Origin: Geoalkalibacter ferrihydriticus DSM 17813 | GTDB taxonomy: Bacteria; Desulfobacterota; Desulfuromonadia; Desulfuromonadales; Geoalkalibacteraceae | NCBI RefSeq assembly: GCF_000820505.1 | Contig: NZ_JWJD01000001.1 | Location: 707,923-771,922, forward strand | Direction of reading: 5' to 3' | Length of the DNA: 64,000 bases | Shown: piece after piece, positions 23,308 to 31,054 of the stretch | Numbering within the stretch: position 1 is the first letter of the stretch | Layout: each line of letters begins with the position of its first letter | The notes under the pieces: generated by a model | The model's database searches: none | What the model saw: the letters and a program-made list of their open reading frames with translations, nothing else | Told to the model about the DNA's origin: nothing | Made by a program: the position numbers and the translations under genes

Positions 23308-23640
23308 TTATTCGGCGTCGTCGGCGTGGAATTTCTTTCCGGCCTGGTGAATGCCGAGATAAAAGCGGTGAGGCCCGGGGACGCCGGGCGGCACAAAAGC
23401 GATACGGTCGCCCGGATGAACGCGGTGGTTGAGATCGTAGGTGCGGTGATTGCAGAATACCGCTTCGATGCGCTCCGGCGGCAATTCGAGTTGCCGCGCG
23501 ATGTCCAGGGCGGTCATGCCTTCGGGCGGCACCTCGAGTTCGATGGTGGCAGGCAGACCGCGGCTGCGGCGCAAGGTGTGCAGGGCGCCAAACATGCGGA
23601 CGGTGACGGGCGTGGACTCATTGGCGGAAGCTGTCAGCAT
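23308..23640 (-). CDS. MoaD/ThiS-like ubiquitin-fold protein with extended C-terminus
   Basis: A 110-aa protein. Residues 12-95 fit the beta-grasp fold of MoaD/ThiS and the related Mut7-C ubiquitin family: VTVRMFGALH, IELEVPPEGMTALDIARQLELPPERIEAVFCNHR, and HRVHPGDRIAFVPPGVPG. Proteins of this type supply sulfur for molybdenum/tungsten pterin cofactors or other pathways through a C-terminal Gly-Gly. Here the usual terminal GG is absent and 20 further residues ending in HADDAE follow PPGVPGPH, so it may not act as a sulfur carrier, or may need processing. The proximity to the tungsten enzyme makes a cofactor-related role plausible; this is inference. Confidence 0.6.
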   Translation of the reverse strand: MLTASANESTPVTVRMFGALHTLRRSRGLPATIELEVPPEGMTALDIARQLELPPERIEAVFCNHRTYDLNHRVHPGDRIAFVPPGVPGPHRFYLGIHQAGKKFHADDAE

Positions 23641-23741
23641 AGGCTGTCCTTTTTTATAACGATGGTTGACGGTTTGATCTTAACGCAGTTTTCCGGCGTG
23701 TGGCCAGAAAAGAAATTCAAAGGGGCCGTCCCGAAACAGAT

Positions 23742-23769
23742 TTTAACCTTTGGCTCTCTGTGCTATAGT
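23742..23769 (+). promoter_or_regulatory. Probable promoter of hflK-hflC
   Basis: TTTAAC (23742-23747) and TATAGT (23764-23769) are spaced by 16 bases. The -10 box is good, the -35 moderate. It lies 67 bases upstream of the hflK start, with no other gene between. Confidence 0.4.
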
Positions 23770-23835
23770 CACCACTTGCCGTTGCGAGAGGCGGAGCACC
23801 GGCGCAAATGATTTCCACCGCCGTAAGGACATGAG

Positions 23836-24864
23836 ATGCAAAACGGACCCTGGGGAAAAAAAGAATCGCAAGTGGAAGAAAAAGTCGTGGAGATGTTCAA
23901 CCGCGTCAAGGGGCAGAAACCACCGACCAACATGATCGTCGGCGGCCTGGTGCTGCTGCTCGTTCTGTGGGCGGCCTCAACCAGTTTCTACAAGGTCGGC
24001 ACCGAGGAAACGGGCGTGGTGCTGCGGCTCGGAAAGTTCACACACATGACCGATCCCGGCCTGCAGTTCAAGTTGCCTTTCGGTATCGACCAGGTCTTCC
24101 TGGTCAAGACCGGGCGTGTGCTGCGCGAGGAGTTCGGTTTCCGGACCCAGGAGGCCGGCGTGCGCACCACCTATTCGCCGCGGCGCCTGGAAGAAGAATC
24201 CCTGACCCTCACCGGTGATCTCAACGTCACCGACGTCGAATGGATGGTGCAGTTTCAGATCTCCGACCCTTACAAGTACCTGTTCAAGGTCAACAACCCT
24301 GAGACCACCATTCGCGACATCTCCGAAGCGGTGGTGCGGCGCGTGGTCGGCAATTCCAATGTTTCCGACGTGTTGACCGTGCAACGCGCGGCCCTGGCCT
24401 TGGAGATCCAACGGGATCTGCAGCAAATTCTCAACAGTTACGAAATGGGCGTGCGGATCGTCACCGTGCGTTTCCAGGACGTTAATCCGCCGGGCCCGGT
24501 TCGCGACGCTTTTAACGAGGTCAACGAGGCCGAGCAGCAGAAAGAAAGCATGATTCTGCAGGCACGCGAGCAGTACAATCGCGAGGTGCCCAAAGCGCGC
24601 GGCGTAGCGCGCAGTCGCATTCTCGAAGCCGAAGGCTATGCCGTCCAGCGTGTCAATCGTGCCGAGGGTGAAGCAACGCGTTTTCTCGCCCTGCTAACCG
24701 AATACCATAACGCGCCGCAGGTCACCCGGCAGCGCCTTTATCTGGAAACCATGGAGAGCATTTTGCCGATCCTGGAGGAGATCTACGTGATTGATGGGAA
24801 CGGGATGACCAGCCCCTTGCCCCTGCTGCCCCTGAGTCAGGCGCGCCAAGGAGGAACCCGATGA
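23836..24864 (+). CDS. hflK: HflK, SPFH/prohibitin-family membrane protein
   Basis: A 342-aa protein with a single N-terminal membrane helix (residues about 32-52, MIVGGLVLLLVLWAAST) after a soluble Gln/Lys-rich head, then an SPFH domain (YKVGTEETGVVLRLGKFTHMTDPGLQFKLP and following) and a long C-terminal coiled region with alanine- and glutamate-rich helices such as REQYNREVPKARGVARS. HflK and HflC form a large cage around FtsH and limit its proteolysis of membrane proteins. The gene overlaps hflC by 4 bases. Length and order match the family; the N-terminal Gly/Pro-rich stretch common in HflK is short here. Confidence 0.92.
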   Translation: MQNGPWGKKESQVEEKVVEMFNRVKGQKPPTNMIVGGLVLLLVLWAASTSFYKVGTEETGVVLRLGKFTHMTDPGLQFKLPFGIDQVFLVKTGRVLREEFGFRTQEAGVRTTYSPRRLEEESLTLTGDLNVTDVEWMVQFQISDPYKYLFKVNNPETTIRDISEAVVRRVVGNSNVSDVLTVQRAALALEIQRDLQQILNSYEMGVRIVTVRFQDVNPPGPVRDAFNEVNEAEQQKESMILQAREQYNREVPKARGVARSRILEAEGYAVQRVNRAEGEATRFLALLTEYHNAPQVTRQRLYLETMESILPILEEIYVIDGNGMTSPLPLLPLSQARQGGTR

Positions 24865-25793
24865 AAAAGGAGTTTTTGATCATTGTCGCCGTGGTGGCTT
24901 TTGTCCTGGCCAAGGGCAGCCTGTTTGTTGTGGACGAGGGCGAGCAGGCTCTGGTCACCCAGTTCGGCAAGCCCGTCGGCGAAGTGCGCCAGGCCGGCCT
25001 GCATTTTAAAATCCCCCTGGTGCAGGATGTGCACCGCTTTCAGCGCCGCATCATGCAGTGGGACGGCGATCCTAACCAGATCCCCACCAAGGACATGCGC
25101 TACATCTGGGTTGACGTGACCGCCCGTTGGCGCATTACCGATCCCCTGCTGTTCTATACCACCGTGGCCAACGAGCGCGGTGCGCAGAGTCGCCTCGACG
25201 ATATTCTCGACTCGGTGGTGCGTGATGCGGTGTCCGGGCATTTGCTGGTCGAGTTGGTGCGCGGCACCGATTACGTCGCGCCGCGCGGCGCCGAAGAAGA
25301 GGTGTTCGAGGTCGAGGGCGAAAAGGTTGATGCCGACACCCTCGCCGGGCGCGAGCAAATTCTTGCGCAACTGCTTGAAGAGGCGCAGCAGAGCACGCCT
25401 GAGTACGGGATTGAACTCATTGACCTGCAGATCAAGCGCATCAACTACGTGGAGCAGGTGCGTCAGCGTGTCTACGAGCGGATGATCTCCGAGCGTAAAC
25501 AGGTGGCGGCCCAGTATCGATCCGAGGGTGAAGGCGAGCGCGCCGATATTCTTGGTCAGATGGGGCGCGAACTGCGTACCATTGAGTCGGAGGCCTTCCG
25601 CAGTGCCGAGGAAATCCGCGGTAAAGCCGATGCGCAGGCCGCCAATATTTACGCTAATGCCTATAATCGCGACCGCGAATTTTACGCCTTTGTGCGCTCC
25701 CTTGAGGCCTATCGCAAATCGGTCAGCGACAATTCGCGCCTGGTGATCAGTACCGATTCGGACTTCTACAGGTTTTTCCAGAAAATCGAGTAA
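24861..25793 (+). CDS. hflC: HflC, SPFH/prohibitin-family partner of HflK
   Basis: A 310-aa protein with an N-terminal membrane helix (MKKEFLIIVAVVAFVLAKGSLFVV) and a complete SPFH domain starting VDEGEQALVTQFGKPVGEVRQAGLHFKIP. The C-terminal half is a charged coiled helix (ERKQVAAQYRSEGEGERADILGQ), and the last residues YRFFQKIE are typical. It partners HflK in the complex that modulates FtsH. The coding start overlaps hflK by 4 bases, and a strong terminator follows, so the two genes form a closed operon. Confidence 0.93.
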   Translation: MKKEFLIIVAVVAFVLAKGSLFVVDEGEQALVTQFGKPVGEVRQAGLHFKIPLVQDVHRFQRRIMQWDGDPNQIPTKDMRYIWVDVTARWRITDPLLFYTTVANERGAQSRLDDILDSVVRDAVSGHLLVELVRGTDYVAPRGAEEEVFEVEGEKVDADTLAGREQILAQLLEEAQQSTPEYGIELIDLQIKRINYVEQVRQRVYERMISERKQVAAQYRSEGEGERADILGQMGRELRTIESEAFRSAEEIRGKADAQAANIYANAYNRDREFYAFVRSLEAYRKSVSDNSRLVISTDSDFYRFFQKIE

Positions 25794-25831
25794 CGTCGGT
25801 CGTTGATGACCTTGTGACTTTTGCACGATTT

Positions 25832-25868
25832 AGGGCCGCCCCGCAAAGCAGGGCGGCCCTTTTTTTAT
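25832..25868 (+). terminator. Intrinsic terminator after hflC
   Basis: AGGGCCGCCC (25832-25841) pairs perfectly with GGGCGGCCCT (25851-25860) across a 9-base loop and is followed by a T-tract of about eight bases. It closes the hflK-hflC operon. Confidence 0.9.
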
Positions 25869-26006
25869 GACCGTCCAGAAGAGGGCCGTCGCCCGCGCGG
25901 CGGTTCAGCGACAGGTCTTTTTTTCTCCAAGGCATCATTTCTTGCAGTGCCATAAGATCACCTCCTCGGATGTTCTTTGATGGCGACCCAACGCGTTGTT
26001 TTTTTT

Positions 26007-26102
26007 CACCGCCGAGAACGCAGAGTTCGCAGAGAAAAATCTCGGGATCAATCTGTTTTTTTCTCTGCGATTGTCTCCCCGTTCTCGGCGCCCTCAGCGG
26101 TG
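26007..26102. repeat. Palindromic CACCGC-GAGAACG element, copy 1
   Basis: The left arm CACCGCCGAGAACG (26007-26020) pairs with CGTTCTCGGCG and AGCGGTG on the right (26080-26102, with a small bulge), and CGCAGAG pairs with CTCTGCG inside. The hairpin lies between convergent hflC and the hsp20 gene and could terminate the latter. A similar copy occurs at 32641-32740. Elements with this sequence are familiar dispersed repeats in many bacterial genomes. Confidence 0.75.
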
Positions 26103-26110
26103 CAAAGGGT

Positions 26111-26500
26111 TTAGTGCTTGATCTCGATACGCCGTGGTTTAGCCGCCGCCGACTTGGGCAGGGTCAGGGTCAACACGCCTTTTTTTAGTTCGGCTGCGGT
26201 TTTTTCCGAATCGATCTCATCGGGCAACTGAAACTGACGGAAGTAGTTGCCCAGGGAGAACTCCCGAAAAACCGCCTCGCCCGGAGCACCGCCCTTGGCC
26301 GAGCCCTTGATGGTCAAGATGCCGCGCTCCAGATTGATGTCGAGATCCTCCTTGGCCACGCCCGGCAGATCGGCGACCAGAGTCAGGTTCTCATCGGTTT
26401 CGTAAATGTCGACCGCGGGCCGCACGTAGGTGTCGGGGGCGCGTACGCCTTCGCGGGCCAGGGATCTATCCTCACGGGTGACCATTCCTTTGTCTGCCAT
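26111..26500 (-). CDS. Hsp20 family small heat-shock protein
   Basis: A 129-aa protein with an alpha-crystallin domain: VDIYETDENLTLVADLPGV opens it around residue 30, GILTIKGSA sits in the middle and GVLTLTLPKSAAAKPRRI closes it. The N-terminal arm is short, and the C-terminal extension RRIEIKH has an I-x-I motif used in oligomer assembly. These chaperones hold unfolding proteins in an ATP-independent way. The gene is preceded by GAAAGGAGG and follows the second hsp20 gene by 36 bases in the same direction, so they form one operon. Confidence 0.9.
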   Translation of the reverse strand: MADKGMVTREDRSLAREGVRAPDTYVRPAVDIYETDENLTLVADLPGVAKEDLDINLERGILTIKGSAKGGAPGEAVFREFSLGNYFRQFQLPDEIDSEKTAAELKKGVLTLTLPKSAAAKPRRIEIKH

Positions 26501-26536
26501 GATGCAATCCTCCTTTCTCAGTTCTTGAAGGTGTCC

Positions 26537-26983
26537 TTAGTTGGCGCGCACCGAAATCTTTTTCGGTTTCACAGCTTCGGCCTTGGGCAGAGTGATGGCG
26601 ACCACACCGTTGTGATATTCGGCGCTGACCTTCTCGCTATCGACGGCCGCCGGCAGTTCGATGGTGCGCAGAAATTTGCCCGTGCCGCGTTCGCGCCGAT
26701 GCCAGGTGCGTTGGTTGGTGGCGCCCTCCTTGCGCTCCCCCGCCAGGGTCAGGGTGCCCTGCATGACGTTCAGCTCGATGTCCTGCGGCTCAAGGCCGGG
26801 CACCAGGGCTTCGACGTAGAAGCTGTTGTCATCCTCGCTGAGGTTGATGCGCGGGTAATCACCAGTGCCGATGCCGGGCATGAATGCCGGATTGAGCACC
26901 TGCCCCATGCCGAAACTGCGGAAGGCCTCATCCACTTCCCGACGCAGCATGTCCATTTCCCTGAAAAGATCCCATCTTGCCAT
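26537..26983 (-). CDS. Hsp20 family small heat-shock protein
   Basis: A 148-aa protein, slightly longer than its neighbour. The N-terminal arm MARWDLFREMDMLRREVDEAFRSF is typical of class A bacterial Hsp20, the alpha-crystallin domain runs from INLSEDDNSFYVEALVPGL to GVVAITLPKAEAVKPKKI, and the end KISVRAN supplies the I-x-V assembly motif. It is the first gene of a tandem pair. The upstream 300 bases contain an A/T-rich stretch (27093-27118) that probably holds the promoter; no CIRCE element is visible there. The two paralogs differ enough in sequence to suggest distinct subunits of a mixed oligomer. Confidence 0.9.
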   Translation of the reverse strand: MARWDLFREMDMLRREVDEAFRSFGMGQVLNPAFMPGIGTGDYPRINLSEDDNSFYVEALVPGLEPQDIELNVMQGTLTLAGERKEGATNQRTWHRRERGTGKFLRTIELPAAVDSEKVSAEYHNGVVAITLPKAEAVKPKKISVRAN

Positions 26984-27283
26984 GATCCATCCTCCTTTCT
27001 CCGGTGAGAGTTTCCTGGGCCTTGTGCAGGCCTTGCACTCATCTCTAATAACAAAGGACGTGCCAAATGCAAGGAGAGCTCAGAAGAATTGAAAAATATT
27101 ATAAATCAATATGTTATGCATGTGGGGGCAGGGCGATGGCGCGGCGGGAATTCAGTGCGACGTCGTTGCGACGTCGCAGGATTCGTTGCAGCAATCCTTG
27201 CAAAGGCGAGTGCCCCTGAAAATTGGCGACAGGATTGGGTTCGCCGCTTGGGAGACGGTTTTCCCGGCGCGGGGCGAGGAGCC

Positions 27284-28093
27284 TCAGGGATAGGTAAAGA
27301 AGAGTTGCTGTTGGTTTCGCTCAAGCCCCTTGATCAGGCTCTGAGCTTCGTCGGAGAACAGATAGGCGATGAATTTCTCGGCCAGCTCGATCTTGACGTG
27401 GGGATGGCGCGCCGGGTTGACGGCAATCACTCCGTAGGGGTTGAACAGACGCGCGTCGCCTTCGCAGGCCACGACGAGATCGGTTTTGCCCAGGTAGGCG
27501 AGGTAAGTGCCGCGATCCGCCAGGGCATAAGCGCTGAGTTCGGTGGCCATGTGGATGACCTCGCCCATGCCGCGGCCCGCTTCGATGTACCAGCGACCCT
27601 TAGGCTTCACGCCGGCCTGCTGCCAGAGATCCATTTCCATGACATGGGTGCCGGACTGGTCGGCTCGCGAGATGAATCTTGCGCCGCTTGCGGCAATCCG
27701 GGCCAGGGCCGCCGTCGCATCTTTCATGCCGCGCACCCCGGCGGGATCGGTAGGGGGCCCCAGGATGACGAAGTCGTTGTACATCAGCTCGTGGCGCTTG
27801 AGGCCGTATCCGGCGGCGACAAAGGCCTCTTCCCGGGCGCGGGCATGCACCATGAGCACATCGGCGTCACCGGCCTCGCCGAGGCGCAGGGCCTGCCCGG
27901 TGCCGACCGCAATGACGGCGACGCGCGCGTTGTTTTTCTGCTCGAAGGGCGGCAGCAGCACCTCAAGCAGGCCCGAATTCTGGGTCGAGGTGGTGGTCGC
28001 CAGGACCAGGCGCTGCTTGGCCTGGGCGAAAGTCGGTGACAGCGTCGGCAGGCACGCGAGCGTCAGGAGAAAATAGGCTACCCAGCGCTTCAT
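27284..28093 (-). CDS. tupA: Tungstate-binding periplasmic protein TupA-like
   Basis: A 269-aa protein with a signal peptide ending near TFAQA (residue 25). The mature protein opens with LVLATTTSTQNSGLLEVLLP; the TTTSTxxSGL motif distinguishes TupA-type tungstate binders from ModA molybdate binders. Other family features are GTGQALRLGEAGDADVLMVHA, FVILGPPTDPAG, and FISRADQSGTHVMEMDLW. The protein delivers tungstate to an ABC transporter TupBC. No tupB or tupC is near it here, so the permease is either elsewhere or shared. It probably supplies the tungsten aldehyde oxidoreductase 7 kb upstream. Confidence 0.88.
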   Translation of the reverse strand: MKRWVAYFLLTLACLPTLSPTFAQAKQRLVLATTTSTQNSGLLEVLLPPFEQKNNARVAVIAVGTGQALRLGEAGDADVLMVHARAREEAFVAAGYGLKRHELMYNDFVILGPPTDPAGVRGMKDATAALARIAASGARFISRADQSGTHVMEMDLWQQAGVKPKGRWYIEAGRGMGEVIHMATELSAYALADRGTYLAYLGKTDLVVACEGDARLFNPYGVIAVNPARHPHVKIELAEKFIAYLFSDEAQSLIKGLERNQQQLFFTYP

Positions 28094-28368
28094 GTTCTCT
28101 CCATCTGCAAAATGTCGTCAGTGTTCCGGCGATCAAGGGTTATCATATTGTTCGGATGTTCATAGCATGATTTCGATTCAAGAGCCAGGCAGCAAATTCG
28201 CCGCAATATGGGCCTGGGTGCGATTGCTGTTTCTCTACACCCTCGGTTTTTTCTATTTGCATTTTTCTCATCTGGCTCGGTGCAGGATTTTCCCTAAAAA
28301 TTCGGCGGATCAGGTGCACGGGGTACTAGGCGGTTTATCCTTTTGCCTGGACCTCACGGACAAGAGTT

Positions 28369-29274
28369 TTAGTTGAGCGTGCCCGGTCGAGCGCTCTCAG
28401 CGACCTCTTTGATGGCTTTGCGCAATCGGTCAAGGGACGTGGGCTTGGGAAGCATGATTACGTTTTCCGACTGGAAAAAACGATGATGCTGCGGCTTGCG
28501 GGTTCCCGTGAAAAACACGAAGTGCTTATTGAGATTTGCGTCTATGGTCAATGCTTGCTGGTACATATCTATGCCGTTTATTTTGGGCATTTCCACGTCA
28601 GATACGATCACGTCGAAGTACCTCTCACGAATGCGAGCGATGCCTTCTGCACCGTCTTTGGCTAGGACCACCTCTGCGTGACTGGAAACCAGGGCCTTAA
28701 TGAGGTTGGCAACCGCCGGCTCATCCTCCACGATCAGAATGCATTTTGTCCATACCGGGTGCATGCGCCCGGTTTTCGCGAGCAGCGCCTCGCCCCCTGG
28801 CGATGAAAGAATGAACTGTTCGAGTTCCAGCCGGTGCCGGTCGAGCTCTGCGGCCGCCTCCTGATACTCTCGGCCGCACTTTCTAAGGGTGCCTATGGCA
28901 TAAAGAAAGATGTCGTTCCATTCTGAGAATTCGGCTTCGGCAATAATTCCGATCAGGGCCGCTTTGGATAATTGATTGTCTTTTAGCAACGATCGACCAC
29001 GAACAAAGGGAGCTTCTGCGTTTTGCTGCAGGTTTTCGTCGACCCAGAAGCAGCTATCTGCAATTGCTCCTTGAGTGATCTGGGTTGCCGCCTGATTGAG
29101 CAATTTGAAATGGTCGTCCTCCTCCTTTGCCAGGCGGGAGAGAAAAGCGGAAAACTCCAGGTCCTCGGCAAAGGCGGCAGCGGCTTCGGCGTAAAAAAGG
29201 GCAGCTCTTTCTTCGACGCCCCGCAACCAATCAACAATATTGCAAACCATGGCATTTTTCTCCGGCTCCTTCAT
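28369..29274 (-). CDS. Ferritin-like domain fused to a response-regulator receiver
   Basis: A 301-aa two-domain protein started at the ATG at 29274 (GGGAG upstream). Residues 1-155 look like a four-helix ferritin/rubrerythrin-type bundle: VEERAALFYAEAA with E21/E22 and LAKEEDDHFKLL with an E52xxH55 pair on the next helix; the second EXXH expected in diiron proteins is not obvious, and AEAEFSEWND may take its place. From residue 178 there is a full receiver: CILIVEDEPAV, phosphoacceptor D226 in VIVSDVEMPKINGID, Thr in FFTGT and Lys in MLPKP. There is no output domain. No histidine kinase lies nearby. A metal- or oxygen-sensing receiver is possible; this is inference. Confidence 0.75.
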   Translation of the reverse strand: MKEPEKNAMVCNIVDWLRGVEERAALFYAEAAAAFAEDLEFSAFLSRLAKEEDDHFKLLNQAATQITQGAIADSCFWVDENLQQNAEAPFVRGRSLLKDNQLSKAALIGIIAEAEFSEWNDIFLYAIGTLRKCGREYQEAAAELDRHRLELEQFILSSPGGEALLAKTGRMHPVWTKCILIVEDEPAVANLIKALVSSHAEVVLAKDGAEGIARIRERYFDVIVSDVEMPKINGIDMYQQALTIDANLNKHFVFFTGTRKPQHHRFFQSENVIMLPKPTSLDRLRKAIKEVAESARPGTLN

Positions 29275-29767
29275 CAATGTCTCCCTCGTGCCTAACCTTC
29301 AGTGTTTGCCTCTCCGCTGTTTCCCATAGCAATCTGTCGGCCCTTTAACCTTTCTACATTAGGGATTATTATACTGCGTGTTGGGCTTTGTGCAAAAAAA
29401 AATCTCTCAGGGGGAGAGTTTATAGGCCTAGCGTATCTATTAAATGAAAAAATAATCCGCAAAAGCAAAGGCGTTTATGGAGGGGTAGATTCTCGCGGAA
29501 AATCAAATTTCGTATGCACGGCCCGTACCGAGTATCTTTTATTTGGTGAAACGTGTATTATAGTTTAATCCTATCCCACCCAGAGTCCTCCCTAAACCAA
29601 CACCGCCCTTTAGCCCGTACGGAGATGGCGTTACGGAAAAGAAGAGATTCAAACCACGCGCCGCTTGTTTGCGGCATGTCAATTGTCGCGTTTGTTCGAA
29701 GATTCCAGCGATCTCCCTGGTTTATCATCGGACAAATTCCGGCTTGATCAAGTAGAGGAGTCAATCC
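29275..29767. other. 493-base intergenic region between divergent genes
   Basis: No gene is supported. It is lower in GC than its neighbours. A short palindrome, CTCTC/GAGAG near 29402-29418 with a run of A on one side, could be a terminator-like hairpin. The last 30 bases contain the GAGGAG site of the zinc-ribbon protein at 29768. Confidence 0.5.
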
Positions 29768-30172
29768 ATGGAAAGTACCACGCTCTCCCCCGGCGATGCG
29801 ATCGAAGCGCGCTGCACGAAATGCCGCAAAAATGTCGGTCATGTCATCCTTACCCTGTCTGAAGAGGGTCCGCTTACGGTGCAGTGCAACAGTTGCGCGC
29901 GTGAACATAAGTACCGGCCGCCCAGCGTCGCCAAAAAGCCTGCCACACGCCGTTCCGCCAACCCCAAGGATGCTGAGCGCAAGGAGTGGGAAACTCTGCG
30001 TCCGAGCATGAACAGCGATGCGGCGCGTGTCTATTCCATGACCGATGCGTACAAGGTCAAGGCGCTCATCAATCATCCCCTCTTCGGTCTTGGTTTGGTC
30101 CAGCGCGTAGTCGGGTCACAAAAGGTCGAGGTTCTTTTTGAGGACGGCAAGAAAACCATGCGCTGCAAATAA
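29768..30172 (+). CDS. Zinc-ribbon protein of unknown function
   Basis: A 134-aa protein. Residues 16-19 CTKC and 40-43 CNSC form a zinc ribbon; a basic, disordered stretch of about 35 residues follows (KKPATRRSANPKDAERKEW). The C-terminal 45 residues, starting YKVKALINHPLFGLGLVQRV and ending VLFEDGKKTMRCK, look like a small beta-barrel that recurs in other deltaproteobacterial zinc-ribbon proteins, possibly nucleic-acid binding. A GAGGAG site precedes the ATG. The next small zinc-ribbon gene follows 69 bases later in the same direction and the pair ends at a terminator. Confidence 0.65.
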   Translation: MESTTLSPGDAIEARCTKCRKNVGHVILTLSEEGPLTVQCNSCAREHKYRPPSVAKKPATRRSANPKDAERKEWETLRPSMNSDAARVYSMTDAYKVKALINHPLFGLGLVQRVVGSQKVEVLFEDGKKTMRCK

Positions 30173-30241
30173 CTCCGGCATTCCGGCTGAAGGTTAACGG
30201 CTGGGCAGGGGGAGCGCAAACCCGATGGAAAGAAGACGAAT

Positions 30242-30454
30242 ATGCAAATTTGTGCCCTGTGTGAAGAGCAGGCAAAGAAGTCGCGCAACGGAAAGCCGCA
30301 TGATTCCTTGGTGAAGATCGATGATCCGCGCATTTTCAAAGGCAAAAAACCACGCGGATTCGAGGAGCAGGATTATCAGTGTCAGACATGCAACGCAAAG
30401 TTTACTCAGAGTACGGATAAAAACGATTTGGCTTGGACCCTGTGGCGGGGTTGA
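30242..30454 (+). CDS. Small double-CxxC zinc-ribbon protein
   Basis: A 70-aa protein with CALC at residues 4-7 and CQTC at 47-50, far enough apart to make a single zinc site. The rest is basic and polar (KSRNGKPHDSL, FKGKKPRGFEEQDYQ), with no membrane segment. No family is recognised. It follows another zinc-ribbon gene and is closed by a strong terminator; the ATG is preceded by GGAAAGAAGACGA, a moderate ribosome site. A role in RNA handling or transcription is conceivable, but there is no direct evidence. Confidence 0.55.
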   Translation: MQICALCEEQAKKSRNGKPHDSLVKIDDPRIFKGKKPRGFEEQDYQCQTCNAKFTQSTDKNDLAWTLWRG

Positions 30455-30465
30455 TGAATTTGATT

Positions 30466-30503
30466 AAAAAAAAGAGCCCCGCGATTTTTCGCGGGGCTCT
30501 TTT
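30466..30503. terminator. Bidirectional terminator between the zinc-ribbon and cold-shock genes
   Basis: AAAAGAGCCCCGCGA (about 30470-30484) pairs with TCGCGGGGCTCTTTT (about 30489-30503) around a short T-rich loop. The A-run on one side and the T-run on the other make it work on both strands, which suits the convergent genes. Confidence 0.9.
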
Positions 30504-30525
30504 GCAATTAAAAACAGAATTTAAC

Positions 30526-30726
30526 TTAGATCTTACGTACGTTGGCTGACTGAGGGCCTTTCTGGCCTTGGGTCACTTCAAAACTCACGCGATCGCCTTC
30601 GGCGAGAGACTTGAAGCCATCGCCTTGAATTTCGGAAAAATGGACGAATACATCAGGTCCGTTGTCCTGCTCGATAAAACCAAAACCTTTTGCGTCGTTA
30701 AACCATTTCACTGTGCCTTCTACCAT
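30526..30726 (-). CDS. Cold-shock-domain protein (CspA family)
   Basis: A 66-aa protein begun at the ATG at 30726; GGAG lies 7 bases upstream, whereas an alternative ATG four codons earlier lacks a usable site. It contains both RNA-binding motifs: KGFGFI and VFVHFSEI, in the frame [19 protein letters not shown]. These proteins bind single-stranded nucleic acid and melt RNA structure, acting as chaperones of mRNA at low temperature or in growth. The transcript probably has a leader of about 160 bases, as in many csp genes. The coding frame happens to stay open upstream, but that part is the leader. Confidence 0.93.
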   Translation of the reverse strand: MVEGTVKWFNDAKGFGFIEQDNGPDVFVHFSEIQGDGFKSLAEGDRVSFEVTQGQKGPQSANVRKI

Positions 30727-31054
30727 TTTTTTCTCCATGCTCCCATCGGGGAAGTCTTGTGTCGTGCAAATCCCGCTTCGTCCATAAAACAAAAAAACAC
30801 AGGCCCAAACAGGCTTGTGCTTTTGGTTCCAGCTGACACCTCGCCAATCTGTTGAACGAAAAAACTTACACAAACTTAGTTAAGTGATCGAATGCTAGCA
30901 CGGCCGACTTTTGAAAAGCAAGCCATTAAATTCGTCGGTGTAAGGTTTTTTTGAGACTCTTTAGCCGCCATGTTTAAACGATATCGTCACGCCCTGCGCC
31001 ACAAGCGCAACAATTACGGTTAATTAGTTGGCCTCGCGCCTGATATCCCGCTGT
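30727..31054 (-). promoter_or_regulatory. Long leader and promoter of the cold-shock gene; gap before comM
   Basis: On the reverse strand a TTGCTT box (complement of 30916-30921) is 18 bases from TAGCAT (complement of 30892-30897), giving an estimated start of transcription near 30885 and a leader of about 160 bases. The remaining part up to the end of the comM-like gene has no gene. Confidence 0.4.

Noticed and set aside
27140-27180. GCGACGTC palindrome near the end of tupA as an operator
   Set aside because: It lies downstream of both flanking genes' promoters in a gap without another feature, so there is no reason to assign regulation.
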